64,000 nt of DNA from NCBI RefSeq assembly GCF_004217175.1, contig NZ_SHKI01000005.1:124001-188000 (forward strand), in the 5' to 3' direction. The notes beneath the pieces were generated by a model. The model did no database searches, was not told where the DNA came from, and saw only the letters and a program-made list of their open reading frames with translations. The translations under genes were made by a program, and so were the position numbers. Below are positions 15,565 to 23,980 of the stretch, one piece after another. This DNA is from Leucobacter luti. GTDB lineage: Bacteria > Actinomycetota > Actinomycetes > Actinomycetales > Microbacteriaceae. The first letter of the stretch is position 1. Each line of letters begins with the position of its first letter.

Positions 15565-16878
15565 GTGAGTAGTGCACCCTCGATCGTCGTTTACACCGCC
15601 CCCCTCGTCTTCCCCGTGACCAGCCCGCGCATCGCCGACGGCGCGGTCGCGGTGCAGGGCGACCGGATCCTGCACGTCGGCGACCGCCGCTGGGTGCGGG
15701 AGGCGCTCGAGGCGCGCGGCGTGGCCTACCGGGAGGAACACTGGGACGGGGTGATCGCGCCCGGCCTCGTGAACGCGCACACGCACTTGCAATACACGCA
15801 CATGGCCGAGGTGGCGACCCGCAATTACACGGGCTTCGACCACTGGGGCGACGCGTTCGACGTGGTGTACGACCGGGGTGACCACGACTGGGCCGCCGCC
15901 GCGGCGGAGGGGGCCGCTCTGAGCCTCGCCGCCGGGGTGACCGCCGCGGCAGACGTGGTGACGGATCGCGAGGCGCTGAGCGCGCTGCACGACGCCGGCC
16001 TGCACGGCATCGCCTACTGGGAGGTGTACGGCAAGAACAACGACGACTGGGACGAGGCCGCGCGCGAGGAGGTGCGCGAGCAGATCCGCCAGATCCCCAC
16101 CCCGCCCGGGGCCGGCGTCTCGCCGCACGCGCCGTACTCGCTCGAGGTGCAGCCGCTGCTCGAGCTGCCCGACATCGTGCGCGAGGAGGGGCTGCGCCTG
16201 CACATCCACCTCGCCGAGGCACACATGGAGCGCGAGTTCGACGGGATCGACGGCTACGCTGGCCCCGCCGGGCACGGCGAGTGGCCCGAGCTCGCGGCCG
16301 ACAGCTTCCGCGCGCTCCGCTCGCACGGCATCGGCGTCTCCTCGACGCAGTTCGTCGACCACCTCGGGGTGCTCGGGCCCGACTGCCACATTGCGCACGG
16401 GGTGTACGTGAGCGCGCAAGACCGGGCGCTGCTGCGCGCGCGCGGCACGAGCGTCGCCCTGTGCCCGCGCTCCAACGAGGTGATCGGGCTCGACATGCCG
16501 CCCGTCGCCGCGTACCTCCGCGAGGGGAACCAGATCGCGGTGGGCACCGACTCGCTCTCGTCGTCGCCCTCGCTTGACCTCCTCGCCGACGTCGCCGCCC
16601 TCTACCGGGTGGCGCGCGCGCAGGGCTACCGTGGCGACGACCTGCACCAGCGCCTGTTTGGTGCCGCGACCCTCGGTGGCGCGGCGGCGCTCGGCCTGCA
16701 CGTGGGGAAGCGCCGGATCGGGCAGCTCGGGGTGGGCGCCCTCGCCGATCTCGCGTTCTTCGCCACTGACGCGACTGACCCGGACGTCGCGCTCGCTGAG
16801 CTCGTCGAGGACGGGGCGGGGCGCGCGCGGCGCACGATCGTCGCCGGCGTCGAGCGCTTTGCCGCCAGCACCGTGTGA
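15565..16878 (+). CDS. Amidohydrolase, TRZ/ATZ or SAH/MTA deaminase-like
   Basis: This 437-aa metal-dependent amidohydrolase has the metal-binding HTH of GLVNAHTHLQYTHMAEV (residues about 71-73), later histidines in HIHLAEAHME and CHIAHGVYVS, and the aspartate in VGTDSLSSSPSLDLL. This set matches the chlorohydrolase/cytosine deaminase subgroup that includes S-adenosylhomocysteine and methylthioadenosine deaminases. Length is normal. It follows the SahH-like gene by 13 bp but has its own leaderless promoter. Deamination of an adenosyl compound upstream of that protein is plausible but unproven. Confidence 0.85.
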   Translation: MSSAPSIVVYTAPLVFPVTSPRIADGAVAVQGDRILHVGDRRWVREALEARGVAYREEHWDGVIAPGLVNAHTHLQYTHMAEVATRNYTGFDHWGDAFDVVYDRGDHDWAAAAAEGAALSLAAGVTAAADVVTDREALSALHDAGLHGIAYWEVYGKNNDDWDEAAREEVREQIRQIPTPPGAGVSPHAPYSLEVQPLLELPDIVREEGLRLHIHLAEAHMEREFDGIDGYAGPAGHGEWPELAADSFRALRSHGIGVSSTQFVDHLGVLGPDCHIAHGVYVSAQDRALLRARGTSVALCPRSNEVIGLDMPPVAAYLREGNQIAVGTDSLSSSPSLDLLADVAALYRVARAQGYRGDDLHQRLFGAATLGGAAALGLHVGKRRIGQLGVGALADLAFFATDATDPDVALAELVEDGAGRARRTIVAGVERFAASTV

Positions 16879-16989
16879 CGGTCCGTGACGACCGGCGCGA
16901 GCGCGGTGGTCGGACATCTTCTACAATCGACTGAGGCGCGCATCCGCTTGCGCCGAATCCCTTTCACTTCATCCGTTCAAGGAGCACCC

Positions 16990-17805
16990 ATGTCCCGCAC
17001 GTCACGCCTCGCCACAGCCGTCGCTGTGGGCGCCGCCGCGCTCCTCGCGCTCACCAGCTGCGCGAGCGCTTCAGACTCCGTCACCGTGACGCCGGACAAG
17101 CTCACGATCGCCACCGGCGAGCCGGCGTACGCGCCCTGGGTGCTGAACGACGACCCCGCGAGCGGCGAGGGCTTCGAGGCCGCCGTGGCGTACGCCGTCG
17201 CTGAGGAGCTCGGCTACGCGAAGGACGACGTCGAGTGGGTGCGCACCAGCTTCGACGCCGCGATCGCGCCGGGCCCCAAGGACTTCGACCTGAACGTGCA
17301 GCAGTTCTCCGTGAGCGAGGACCGGGCGAAGGCCGTGGACTTCTCCTCGCCGTACTACACGACCACGCAGGCTGTCGTGGCCGCGGGCGGCACCGAGGCC
17401 GCGAAGGCCACGAGCATTGCCGACCTCAAGGACGCCGTGATCGGCGTCGCCTCGGGCACCACCTCGCTGCAGGTCGCGGAGGACGTGATCGCCCCCACGC
17501 AGCAGCTGCAGGTGTTCAACAACGTTGACGACACGGTTGCGGCGCTGCAGAACGGCACGATCGACGCGCTCGTCACCGACCTGCCGGGCGCGTTCTACGT
17601 GCGCGACGCGCAGCTCGACGACGGCGTGATCGTGGGTCAGCTCGACTCCGACGCCGGCGGCGACGAGTTCGCCTTCGTGCTTCCCAAGGGCTCCGAGCTC
17701 ACGGCCGACGTCACGAAGGCCGTCGACACGCTGCGCGAGAACGGCACCCTCGACGAGCTCGTCGCCAAGTGGATCGCCGATCAGGGCGCTCCGGTCCTGA
17801 AGTAA
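16990..17805 (+). CDS. Polar amino acid ABC transporter substrate-binding lipoprotein
   Basis: This 271-aa protein has a lipoprotein signal (VAVGAAALLALTSC, cysteine near residue 23) and a type II periplasmic-binding domain of the glutamate/glutamine/cystine class (LTIATGEPAYAPWV, FDLNVQQFSVSEDRAKAVDFSSPYY). It captures an amino acid outside the membrane and delivers it to the following permease. The ATG at 16990 has an AAGGAG site; in-frame sequence upstream would destroy the signal peptide. It is the first gene of a three-gene operon with permease and ATPase. Confidence 0.92.
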   Translation: MSRTSRLATAVAVGAAALLALTSCASASDSVTVTPDKLTIATGEPAYAPWVLNDDPASGEGFEAAVAYAVAEELGYAKDDVEWVRTSFDAAIAPGPKDFDLNVQQFSVSEDRAKAVDFSSPYYTTTQAVVAAGGTEAAKATSIADLKDAVIGVASGTTSLQVAEDVIAPTQQLQVFNNVDDTVAALQNGTIDALVTDLPGAFYVRDAQLDDGVIVGQLDSDAGGDEFAFVLPKGSELTADVTKAVDTLRENGTLDELVAKWIADQGAPVLK

Positions 17806-17824
17806 CCAGGGAGAAGCCCCCACA

Positions 17825-18724
17825 GTGACCTCGCTCACCCCCGGCGCGAACACCGCCGGCGCCGATCAGCTCGGCGCCGGCGGTTTCGCCGTCAGCGACA
17901 TTGAACGCGAGCGCCGCGAATACCGGCGCTCGCGCAAGCAGCGCTCGATCCTCGTGAGCATCGCGAGCACCCTGGTGTTCGCGGGCGTGATCGCGATTGT
18001 GCTGATCAACAGCCCCGGCTGGGATCGGGTGAAGGACACGTTCTTCGACCCCGCCGTCGCCGTCGAGTCGTTCCCGCGGATCATCACGGGGCTCTGGCTC
18101 AACGTGCAGGTGCTCGTGGTCGCCGTGATCGGCGTCGCCATCTTCGGCACGCTGCTCGCGGTGGCGCGCACGCTGAAGGGGGCGGTGTTCACCCCGATCC
18201 GGCTGCTCGCCGCCGGGTACACCGACGTGTTCCGCGGGATTCCCGTGCTGCTGGTGCTCTACCTGGTCGGCTTCGGGATTCCAGGGCTCGAGCTCACCGG
18301 CCGCATGCCGGCGCAGTTCTGGGGCGGGATCGCGATCGTGCTCTGCTACTCGGCGTACGTGGCCGAGGTGCTGCGGGCCGGGATCGACGCCGTGCACCCG
18401 TCGCAGCGGCTCGCCGCGCGCTCGCTCGGACTCAGCCACGGGAAGACGCTGCGCCTGGTCGTGCTGCCGCAGGCAGTGCGCAAGGTCACGCCGGCGCTCA
18501 TGAACGACTTCGTCTCGATGATGAAGGACGTGGGGCTGATCTCTGCACTGGGCGCGGTTGACGCGATCCGCGCCGCGCAGATCGAGGTCGCATCCGCCTA
18601 CAACTTCACGCCGTACGTGGTCGCCGGGGTGCTCTTCGTGCTGCTCGCGCTGCCGTTCGTGCGCCTCACCGACTGGGTCACGGCCCGGCAGCAGCGTCGT
18701 GAACAGATCGGGGGAGCCGTATGA
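17825..18724 (+). CDS. Polar amino acid ABC transporter permease
   Basis: This 299-aa protein belongs to the HisM/GlnP family. A charged N-terminus of about 40 residues precedes five membrane segments, and the EAA loop is visible (ARSLGLSHGKTLRLVVLPQA). It forms the membrane channel for the preceding binding protein. AGGGAGAAG precedes the GTG. The family often functions as a homodimer when only one permease gene is present, as here. Its TGA overlaps the ATG of the ATPase gene. Confidence 0.93.
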   Translation: MTSLTPGANTAGADQLGAGGFAVSDIERERREYRRSRKQRSILVSIASTLVFAGVIAIVLINSPGWDRVKDTFFDPAVAVESFPRIITGLWLNVQVLVVAVIGVAIFGTLLAVARTLKGAVFTPIRLLAAGYTDVFRGIPVLLVLYLVGFGIPGLELTGRMPAQFWGGIAIVLCYSAYVAEVLRAGIDAVHPSQRLAARSLGLSHGKTLRLVVLPQAVRKVTPALMNDFVSMMKDVGLISALGAVDAIRAAQIEVASAYNFTPYVVAGVLFVLLALPFVRLTDWVTARQQRREQIGGAV

Positions 18725-19491
18725 CCGGGACTGACGCGGCGGGCGCGCGCCCGCCGGTACTTGAGCTTCAGAGCGTGCACAAGCGCTTTGGCGAGCAGGC
18801 GGTGCTGCGCGGGATCGACCTCGTGGTCGCCCCGCACGAGGTCGTCGTGCTCATCGGTGCCTCCGGCTCGGGCAAGTCGACGCTACTGAAGACCGTCAAC
18901 CTGCTAGAGCAGGTGGACGACGGGCGGATCCTGCTCAGCGGCGAGGACATCACCGACCCGCGCACCAACGCTGACGCCGTGCGCGCGCGAATTGGCGTGG
19001 TGTTTCAGCACTACAACCTGTTCCCGCACATGTCGGTGCTCGACAACGTGACGCTCGCCGCGCGGCAGGTGGCGCGCACCCCGCGCGCCGAGGCCGAGGC
19101 GACCGGACTGGCGCTGCTCACGCGCATCGGCCTCGCCGAGAAGGCCGGCGAATATCCGGACCGCCTCTCGGGCGGGCAGCAGCAGCGCGTCGCAATTGCC
19201 CGCGCCATCGCCACGGATCCGGAGCTGCTCCTGCTCGACGAGATCACGAGCGCGCTCGATCCGCAGCTCGTCGGCGAGGTGCTCGACCTCGTGCGCGAGC
19301 TCAAGGCCGCAGGCTCGACGATCGTCATGGCGACGCACGAGATGTCGTTCGCGCGCCGCGTGGCCGACCGGGTTGTCTACATGAAGGACGGCGTGGTCGT
19401 TGAGGCCGGCGCCCCCGAGCAGATCTTCGGCGACCCGCAGCGCGCCGAGACGCGCGAGTTTCTGAGCCGCCTGCAGGATCCGTTCGCCTAG
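18721..19491 (+). CDS. Polar amino acid ABC transporter ATP-binding protein (GlnQ-like)
   Basis: This 256-aa ATPase has Walker A LIGASGSGKSTLL, Q-loop GVVFQHYNLFPHMSVLDN, signature RLSGGQQQRVAIARAIA and Walker B LLLLDEITSALDPQ. Walker B has Ile instead of the usual Pro after the catalytic Glu, a change also seen in other GlnQ-type proteins. It energises the importer encoded just upstream. Its TAG stop interlocks with the TAG of the convergent monooxygenase gene inside CTAG at 19488-19491. Confidence 0.94.
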   Translation: MTGTDAAGARPPVLELQSVHKRFGEQAVLRGIDLVVAPHEVVVLIGASGSGKSTLLKTVNLLEQVDDGRILLSGEDITDPRTNADAVRARIGVVFQHYNLFPHMSVLDNVTLAARQVARTPRAEAEATGLALLTRIGLAEKAGEYPDRLSGGQQQRVAIARAIATDPELLLLDEITSALDPQLVGEVLDLVRELKAAGSTIVMATHEMSFARRVADRVVYMKDGVVVEAGAPEQIFGDPQRAETREFLSRLQDPFA

Positions 19492-20627
19492 CCCGCCAGG
19501 GCGAGGTCCTCGCGCAGGAAACCGCGCACCCCGGTCGCGGCGGCCCGGCCGGCGCGATTCGCCCCGATCGTGCTCGCGGACGGCCCGTACCCGACGAGCT
19601 GGACGCGCGGGTCGAACACCGATCCGGTGCCGCGGCCCGCGCGGTCGAGCTGGATCCCGCCGGCCGCGCTGCGGAGCCGCAGGGGTGCGAGGTGTCCGAT
19701 TGCCGGGCGAAACCCCGTGGCCCAGATGATCGCGTCGATGGCCTCGAAGGCGCCGTCCGCCCAGCGCACGCCGCCCGGTTCGAGACGCTCGAACATCGGG
19801 CGCCGCGCCCGGTACGCGCCGAGCCGTTCGGCCTCGCGCTCCTGGTCGCGCAGCATGAGCCCCGTCACGCTCACCACGCTCCGCGGCGGCAGCCCGGCCG
19901 CGACGCGCTCCTCGACGAGTGCGACCGCGGCCGCGCCGGCCTCCGGCGTGAAGTCGTCGTCGCGCCAGACGGGCGGGCGACGCGTCACCCACACGGTGTC
20001 GGTGAGCGGGGCGAGTGCGCCGATGAACTGCACGGCGGAGGCTCCGCCGCCCACCACGAGCACGCGCTTGCCCACGAAGTGCTCCGGGCCGGGGTACGAC
20101 ACCGTGTGGAACTGCTCACCGCGAAACTCAGACGCGCCGGGGTAGTGCGGGATGAACGGCTGAGTCCAGGTGCCGGTCGCGTTGACGATGGTGCGGCTGC
20201 GCCACGAGCGGTCGCCGGCCGTGACGGTGAGGAGCCCGGAGCCCGGGGCGTCTTCGCTCGGCGGCACCGCGCTCGTCGCCGAATCGACGGCGGCGGGCCG
20301 CAGCACCGGCAGCGCGTGCGCCGCCTCGTACGCCGCGAAGTAGGTGGGGACGGCGGCGTTCGCGCGCGCGCCGTCGCGGGCCGGGGGCTCCGAGCCGGGG
20401 AGCTCCGCGATCCCGTGCACGTCGCGCATGGTGAGGGCGTCCCAGCGGTGCTGCCACGCCCCGCCGGGCGCCTCGTTCGCGTCGAGCACCACGTGCCGGA
20501 TCCCGAGCCGCGCGAGGTGGTACGACGCGGAGAGCCCGGCCTGGCCCGCGCCGATCACCACGCTGTCGAGCACGTCGATGGCGGTGGCCGCCCCGGCGCC
20601 GAGCCCGGTTCCCGCCCCGCTACTCAC
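19488..20627 (-). CDS. FAD/NAD(P)-dependent flavoprotein monooxygenase (CzcO/YpdA-like)
   Basis: This 379-aa protein has an FAD-binding GxGxxG near the N-terminus (DSVVIGAGQAGLSASYHLARLG), a second dinucleotide-binding site (VLVVGGGASAVQFIGAL) and the late ATGFRP motif (IIWATGFRPAIGHL) of flavin-containing monooxygenases and CzcO-type oxidoreductases. It probably oxygenates or reduces a small molecule using NADPH; the substrate is unknown. The GTG start overlaps the stop of the upstream AhpD-like gene by 8 nt, so the two form an operon. Confidence 0.87.
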   Translation of the reverse strand: MSSGAGTGLGAGAATAIDVLDSVVIGAGQAGLSASYHLARLGIRHVVLDANEAPGGAWQHRWDALTMRDVHGIAELPGSEPPARDGARANAAVPTYFAAYEAAHALPVLRPAAVDSATSAVPPSEDAPGSGLLTVTAGDRSWRSRTIVNATGTWTQPFIPHYPGASEFRGEQFHTVSYPGPEHFVGKRVLVVGGGASAVQFIGALAPLTDTVWVTRRPPVWRDDDFTPEAGAAAVALVEERVAAGLPPRSVVSVTGLMLRDQEREAERLGAYRARRPMFERLEPGGVRWADGAFEAIDAIIWATGFRPAIGHLAPLRLRSAAGGIQLDRAGRGTGSVFDPRVQLVGYGPSASTIGANRAGRAAATGVRGFLREDLALAG

Positions 20628-21075
20628 GCCGCTGCCGCACTGGATGCTCGCTGAGGATCGAGATCCGGTTGAACAGGTTGATCGTTGCGGCGACCCACTC
20701 GGCGGCGACGAAGGTGTCGTCTCCGAGTACGGTGCGGGCGCCAAACAGATCCGCCTGGGCCTCCTCGCTGAGCGGGAGCTGCGTTGCCGCCTCGGAGATG
20801 GCGAGCACCGCGCGCTCGCGCTCGTCGAAGAGCGTCGTCTCGCGCCACGCCGGGAGCAGATCGAGCTGCTGCTGCGGTACGCCGGCGGCGCGCGCCTCCT
20901 GCGTGTGCAGGTTCAGGCAGAACGCGCAGCCGTTGAGCTGCGAGGCGCGCACCTTGATGAGCTCGCTCTCGCGGGGGAGGAGGCCCCTGGCTGCGGCGGC
21001 CTCCCCGATCGCGAGCGAATACGTGCCTGCGGCGGCCCACGCCTCCGGCGCTGCCTTGTCGAGATAGGGGCGCAT
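20620..21075 (-). CDS. Carboxymuconolactone decarboxylase/AhpD-family protein
   Basis: This 151-aa alpha-helical protein has the AhpD core motif NGCAFCLNLHTQEARAAGV, with the redox CxxC and a nearby His that act in peroxide reduction. WRETTLFDERERAVLAI is also typical. Members of this type are thiol-dependent peroxidases or reactive-compound scavengers. It is co-transcribed with the flavoprotein, suggesting a joint oxidative role. A MRPYLDK start is typical of the family. Confidence 0.88.
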   Translation of the reverse strand: MRPYLDKAAPEAWAAAGTYSLAIGEAAAARGLLPRESELIKVRASQLNGCAFCLNLHTQEARAAGVPQQQLDLLPAWRETTLFDERERAVLAISEAATQLPLSEEAQADLFGARTVLGDDTFVAAEWVAATINLFNRISILSEHPVRQRRE

Positions 21076-21210
21076 GACTCTCCTCGCTGCGGGCGATTCC
21101 GCCCGCCCGGTGCGCGCGGCTCAGCCTCCCTCAAGTCAAGCAGAGCGGCGGCCCGCCGTCACGCCCGGGCGCTATGCCCGGCGCGAACACGCGACGCTCC
21201 GCCCGGCGCG

Positions 21211-21278
21211 AGCACGGTGCGCGAACACGCGGGAGCACGGTGCGCGAACACGCGGAAGTACGGTGCGCGAACAGGCGG
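21211..21278. repeat. 23-bp tandem repeat, 3 copies
   Basis: AGCACGGTGCGCGAACACGC plus three bases occurs at 21211, 21234 and 21257 with a few changes in the last copy; a degenerate copy begins near 21179. The period is not a multiple of three, so it is non-coding. The rest of the 331-bp gap (21076-21406) contains TAGACT at 21326-21331 and the MFS ribosome site. Confidence 0.8.
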
Positions 21279-21406
21279 AAGCACCGAAATCTGCGGATTC
21301 GGGAATGCTGACGGTGGATCCTGGTTAGACTATGACGTCTGCCTCCGATCGAGCGTCGCCTGCTCAGTTCCCGGGGTGGATCCGTCTTCCAGAGGAGCCT
21401 CACTTC

Positions 21407-22879
21407 GTGACCCCTGACACCTCACCCGCTCGCACGTCTGCCGCCGGCAGCGACACCATTGACCCCGCTGGGATGCGGGTCATTTGGCTGCTGCTCGTGG
21501 CCGCGTTCGTTGCCATCCTCAACGAGACGACGATGGCGATCGCTATTCCGGCGCTCAACGTCTCGCTCGGGATCCCGCCAGAGCTCGGCCAGTGGCTCAC
21601 GAGCGCGTTCATGCTCACGATGGCGGTGGTGATCCCCACCACCGGGTTCCTGCTGCAGCGCTTCACCACGCGCCAGATCTTCCTCGCGGCGATCATCACG
21701 TTCATCCTCGGCACCGCGATCTGCCTGGTCGCCCCCGGGTTCCCGGCGCTCCTCGCGGGCCGCGTGGTCCAGGCGGCCGGCACCGGCATCATGATGCCGC
21801 TGCTGATGACCACGGTGATGAACGTGGTGCCGCCGAGCTCGCGCGGCCGCATGATGGGCCGCGTCGGCCTCGTCATGAGCCTCGCCCCGGCGCTCGGCCC
21901 CACCCTCTCGGGCGTCGTGCTCGACACGCTCGGCTGGCGCTGGCTGTTCGGCATCATCCTCCCGATCGCGCTCATCGCGCTGGCGCTCGGCGCAAAGTGG
22001 ATGACCAACCTCGGCGAGACCACGCGCGCCCCGATCGACGTGCTCTCGATCGTGCTGTCAGCGCTCGCCTTCGGCGGCATCGTGTTCGGTCTGAGTCAGC
22101 TTGGCGGGCACGGGGCAGGAGTGGGCGGCGTGCCGCCCGCCGTCGTGATCGCCGCGGGCGCGGTGTTCCTCGGCCTGTTCGTGTGGCGCCAGCTGGTGCT
22201 GCAGCGGGTCGACGACGCGCTGCTCGACCTGCGCATCTTTAAGTCGCGCAACTACGCGATCTCGGTCATCATCATGGCCGTCGTGGCGCTGTCGATGTTT
22301 GGCACGTTCGCGCTGCTACCGCTGTACCTGCAGAACGTGGCGGGTCTCGACCCCACCGCGGCCGGCCTCGTGCTGCTGCCTGGCTCTGTGCTCATGGGCC
22401 TCATGGGCCCCGTCATGGGTCGCATCTACGACGCGCGCGGGCCGAAGACGCTGCTCGTACCCGGCACGATGCTGATCGCGATCGCCATGTTCGTGTACTC
22501 GACCGTTGGCACCCACACGCCCATGTGGTTCCTGATCATCGTGCAGATCACGATGTCGCTCGGACTCGCGGGGTCGTTCACGCCGCTGTTCTCCGCGTCG
22601 CTCGGTTCGCTCGACCGCTCACTGTACTCGCACGGCTCGGCGGCGCTGAACACGCTGCAGCAGGTGGCGGGCGCCGTGGGCACCGCGGTCCTGATCTCGA
22701 TCTACTCGGGGTACCTGCACGCGGGGGAGCAGGCCGGGCTCGCCGCGGCGGACGCCGGCGCTCCCGGCGCGCGCGCCGCGTTCTTTACGGCGGCGTGCAT
22801 CGCGCTCGTGCCGGTCGTGCTCGCCTTCTTCATTCAGAAGCCGGCCGACCAGCAGGCGGGAGTCCCGGCGGGGCACTGA
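21407..22879 (+). CDS. MFS drug exporter, DHA2 family (EmrB/QacA-like)
   Basis: This 490-aa integral membrane protein has about 14 hydrophobic segments and the DHA2 helix 1 motif LNETTMAIAIPAL with an acidic residue, plus motif C (VMSLAPALGPTLSGVVLDTL). It should export drug-like or toxic compounds by proton antiport. The GTG at 21407 is preferred because AGAGGAG lies 11 nt upstream. The in-frame ATG at 21332 directly abuts a TAGACT -10 box and would precede the transcript. A perfect hairpin separates it from the convergent LysR gene. Confidence 0.9.
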   Translation: MTPDTSPARTSAAGSDTIDPAGMRVIWLLLVAAFVAILNETTMAIAIPALNVSLGIPPELGQWLTSAFMLTMAVVIPTTGFLLQRFTTRQIFLAAIITFILGTAICLVAPGFPALLAGRVVQAAGTGIMMPLLMTTVMNVVPPSSRGRMMGRVGLVMSLAPALGPTLSGVVLDTLGWRWLFGIILPIALIALALGAKWMTNLGETTRAPIDVLSIVLSALAFGGIVFGLSQLGGHGAGVGGVPPAVVIAAGAVFLGLFVWRQLVLQRVDDALLDLRIFKSRNYAISVIIMAVVALSMFGTFALLPLYLQNVAGLDPTAAGLVLLPGSVLMGLMGPVMGRIYDARGPKTLLVPGTMLIAIAMFVYSTVGTHTPMWFLIIVQITMSLGLAGSFTPLFSASLGSLDRSLYSHGSAALNTLQQVAGAVGTAVLISIYSGYLHAGEQAGLAAADAGAPGARAAFFTAACIALVPVVLAFFIQKPADQQAGVPAGH

Positions 22880-22926
22880 TCCCGGCGGGGCACTGACCCC
22901 GACGGGACCCCGGCCCCGACTGCGGG

Positions 22927-22971
22927 AGTGCGGCGCTCGATCAGCCCAGTGCGCTGATCGAGCGCCGCACT
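22927..22971. terminator. Bidirectional terminator between MFS and LysR genes
   Basis: A 19-bp perfect inverted repeat (arms 22927-22945 and 22953-22971, 7-nt loop) overlaps the last codons of the lysR gene and follows the MFS stop. Confidence 0.75.
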
Positions 22972-23855
22972 GCTTCGGCGAGCTGGCGCACCGCAGCGGA
23001 CGGACCGCCTGGGCCTGCCGGTGCCGCGAGCAGCAGCTCCCGGGCGAAGCGCGGATCGTCGATCGGGCGCAGCACCACGCCCTCGGGAGCCTGATTGCTC
23101 ACGAGGCTCGGCACGAGCGCCACGGCCATCCCAGCCGCGATGAGGCCGAGCACCACCGAGTAGTCGTCGGTGCGGATCGCAACGTCCACCTTGTGGCCGG
23201 CGGACTGGAACACCTCCCGCACCAGGTCGTCGAGCGTGTCTCCGGGGGTGGACCCCATGACCCAGCTGTCGTGCGCCAGCGTGAGCAGCGTGGCGCGGTC
23301 AAAGCTGCGGTGGTGGGCCGCCGGGTGCGTGGCCGGGAGCGCGAGCAGCATCGGGTCAGTGAACAGGTGCGTGGTGTGCACCTCGGCGCGGAACGGGAGC
23401 TGGTAGCCGCCGGCCGCGTACACGAGCGCCGCGTCGAGCGTGTGCTGGTTGACCCGCGTCACGAGCGGGGAAAGCTCCTCGAGCGTGGCGTCGAGCTCGA
23501 TCCCGAGCTCGGCCACGCGGCTCGTGATCCCCGGGAGGAGCCGCGCCGCCGCCGTGGGGAACGTGCCGAACCGCAGCCGGATCCGGCCGAGCTGCGCGAG
23601 ATCGCGTACGTCGGTCAGTGCCCGGTCCGCGAGCCCGAGGATCTCCTCGGCGCGCTCGAGCATCAGCGTGCCCGCGGTGGTGAGCTTGCTGCCGCGCGTG
23701 CTGCGCACCGTGAGGTCGGCGCCGACCAGGCGGTCGAGGTTGCGCAGGTGGTAGTCAACCGTCGGTTGGCTCCAGCCGAGGCGCGTCGCCGCTCGGGCGA
23801 CGGACCCCTCCGCCGCGACCGCGCTGAGCGCCTGGAGCTGCCGAAGATCGATCAT
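22941..23855 (-). CDS. LysR-family transcriptional regulator
   Basis: This 304-aa LysR protein starts MIDLRQLQALSAVAAEGSVA, with the HTH at about residues 18-40 and an effector-binding domain from about 90. It is transcribed divergently from the Orn/Lys/Arg decarboxylase, its most likely target, across a 125-bp region holding GGGTGAAAACCC (23887-23898). The recognition helix is SQPTVDYHLRNLDRLVG rather than the more common VSxxIxxLE. The effector is unknown; an amino acid or polyamine is reasonable. Confidence 0.92.
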   Translation of the reverse strand: MIDLRQLQALSAVAAEGSVARAATRLGWSQPTVDYHLRNLDRLVGADLTVRSTRGSKLTTAGTLMLERAEEILGLADRALTDVRDLAQLGRIRLRFGTFPTAAARLLPGITSRVAELGIELDATLEELSPLVTRVNQHTLDAALVYAAGGYQLPFRAEVHTTHLFTDPMLLALPATHPAAHHRSFDRATLLTLAHDSWVMGSTPGDTLDDLVREVFQSAGHKVDVAIRTDDYSVVLGLIAAGMAVALVPSLVSNQAPEGVVLRPIDDPRFARELLLAAPAGPGGPSAAVRQLAEAVRRSISALG

Positions 23856-23913
23856 TGAGTATCCCTATCTCGTATGGACCCCGCACGGGTGAAAACCCAA
23901 GTCGGTTCAAGAC

Positions 23914-23919
23914 AGTATA
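23914..23919 (+). promoter_or_regulatory. Probable -10 region of decarboxylase gene
   Basis: AGTATAT in a GC-rich context places transcription start near 23923, so the mRNA would begin at the hairpins described next. Confidence 0.4.
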
Positions 23920-23922
23920 TGG

Positions 23923-23970
23923 TCCCCGAAAGGGGATGCGGGGGTTCCTGCCCGGCCGCGAAGCGGGCAG
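23923..23970 (+). promoter_or_regulatory. Structured 5' leader of decarboxylase (two hairpins)
   Basis: TCCCCGAAAGGGGA (23923-23936) is a perfect 5-bp stem closed by a GAAA tetraloop. A second hairpin at 23948-23970 pairs CTGCCCG with CGGGCAG over a 9-nt loop. They fill the leader between the -10 region and the ATG at 23981, where no strong ribosome site is free. It matches no riboswitch consensus that I know. Confidence 0.5.
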
Positions 23971-23980
23971 TGTTGGCACC

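Noticed and set aside
21211..21278. CRISPR or coding repeat
   Set aside because: Tandem 23-bp units have no spacers, and the period breaks any reading frame.
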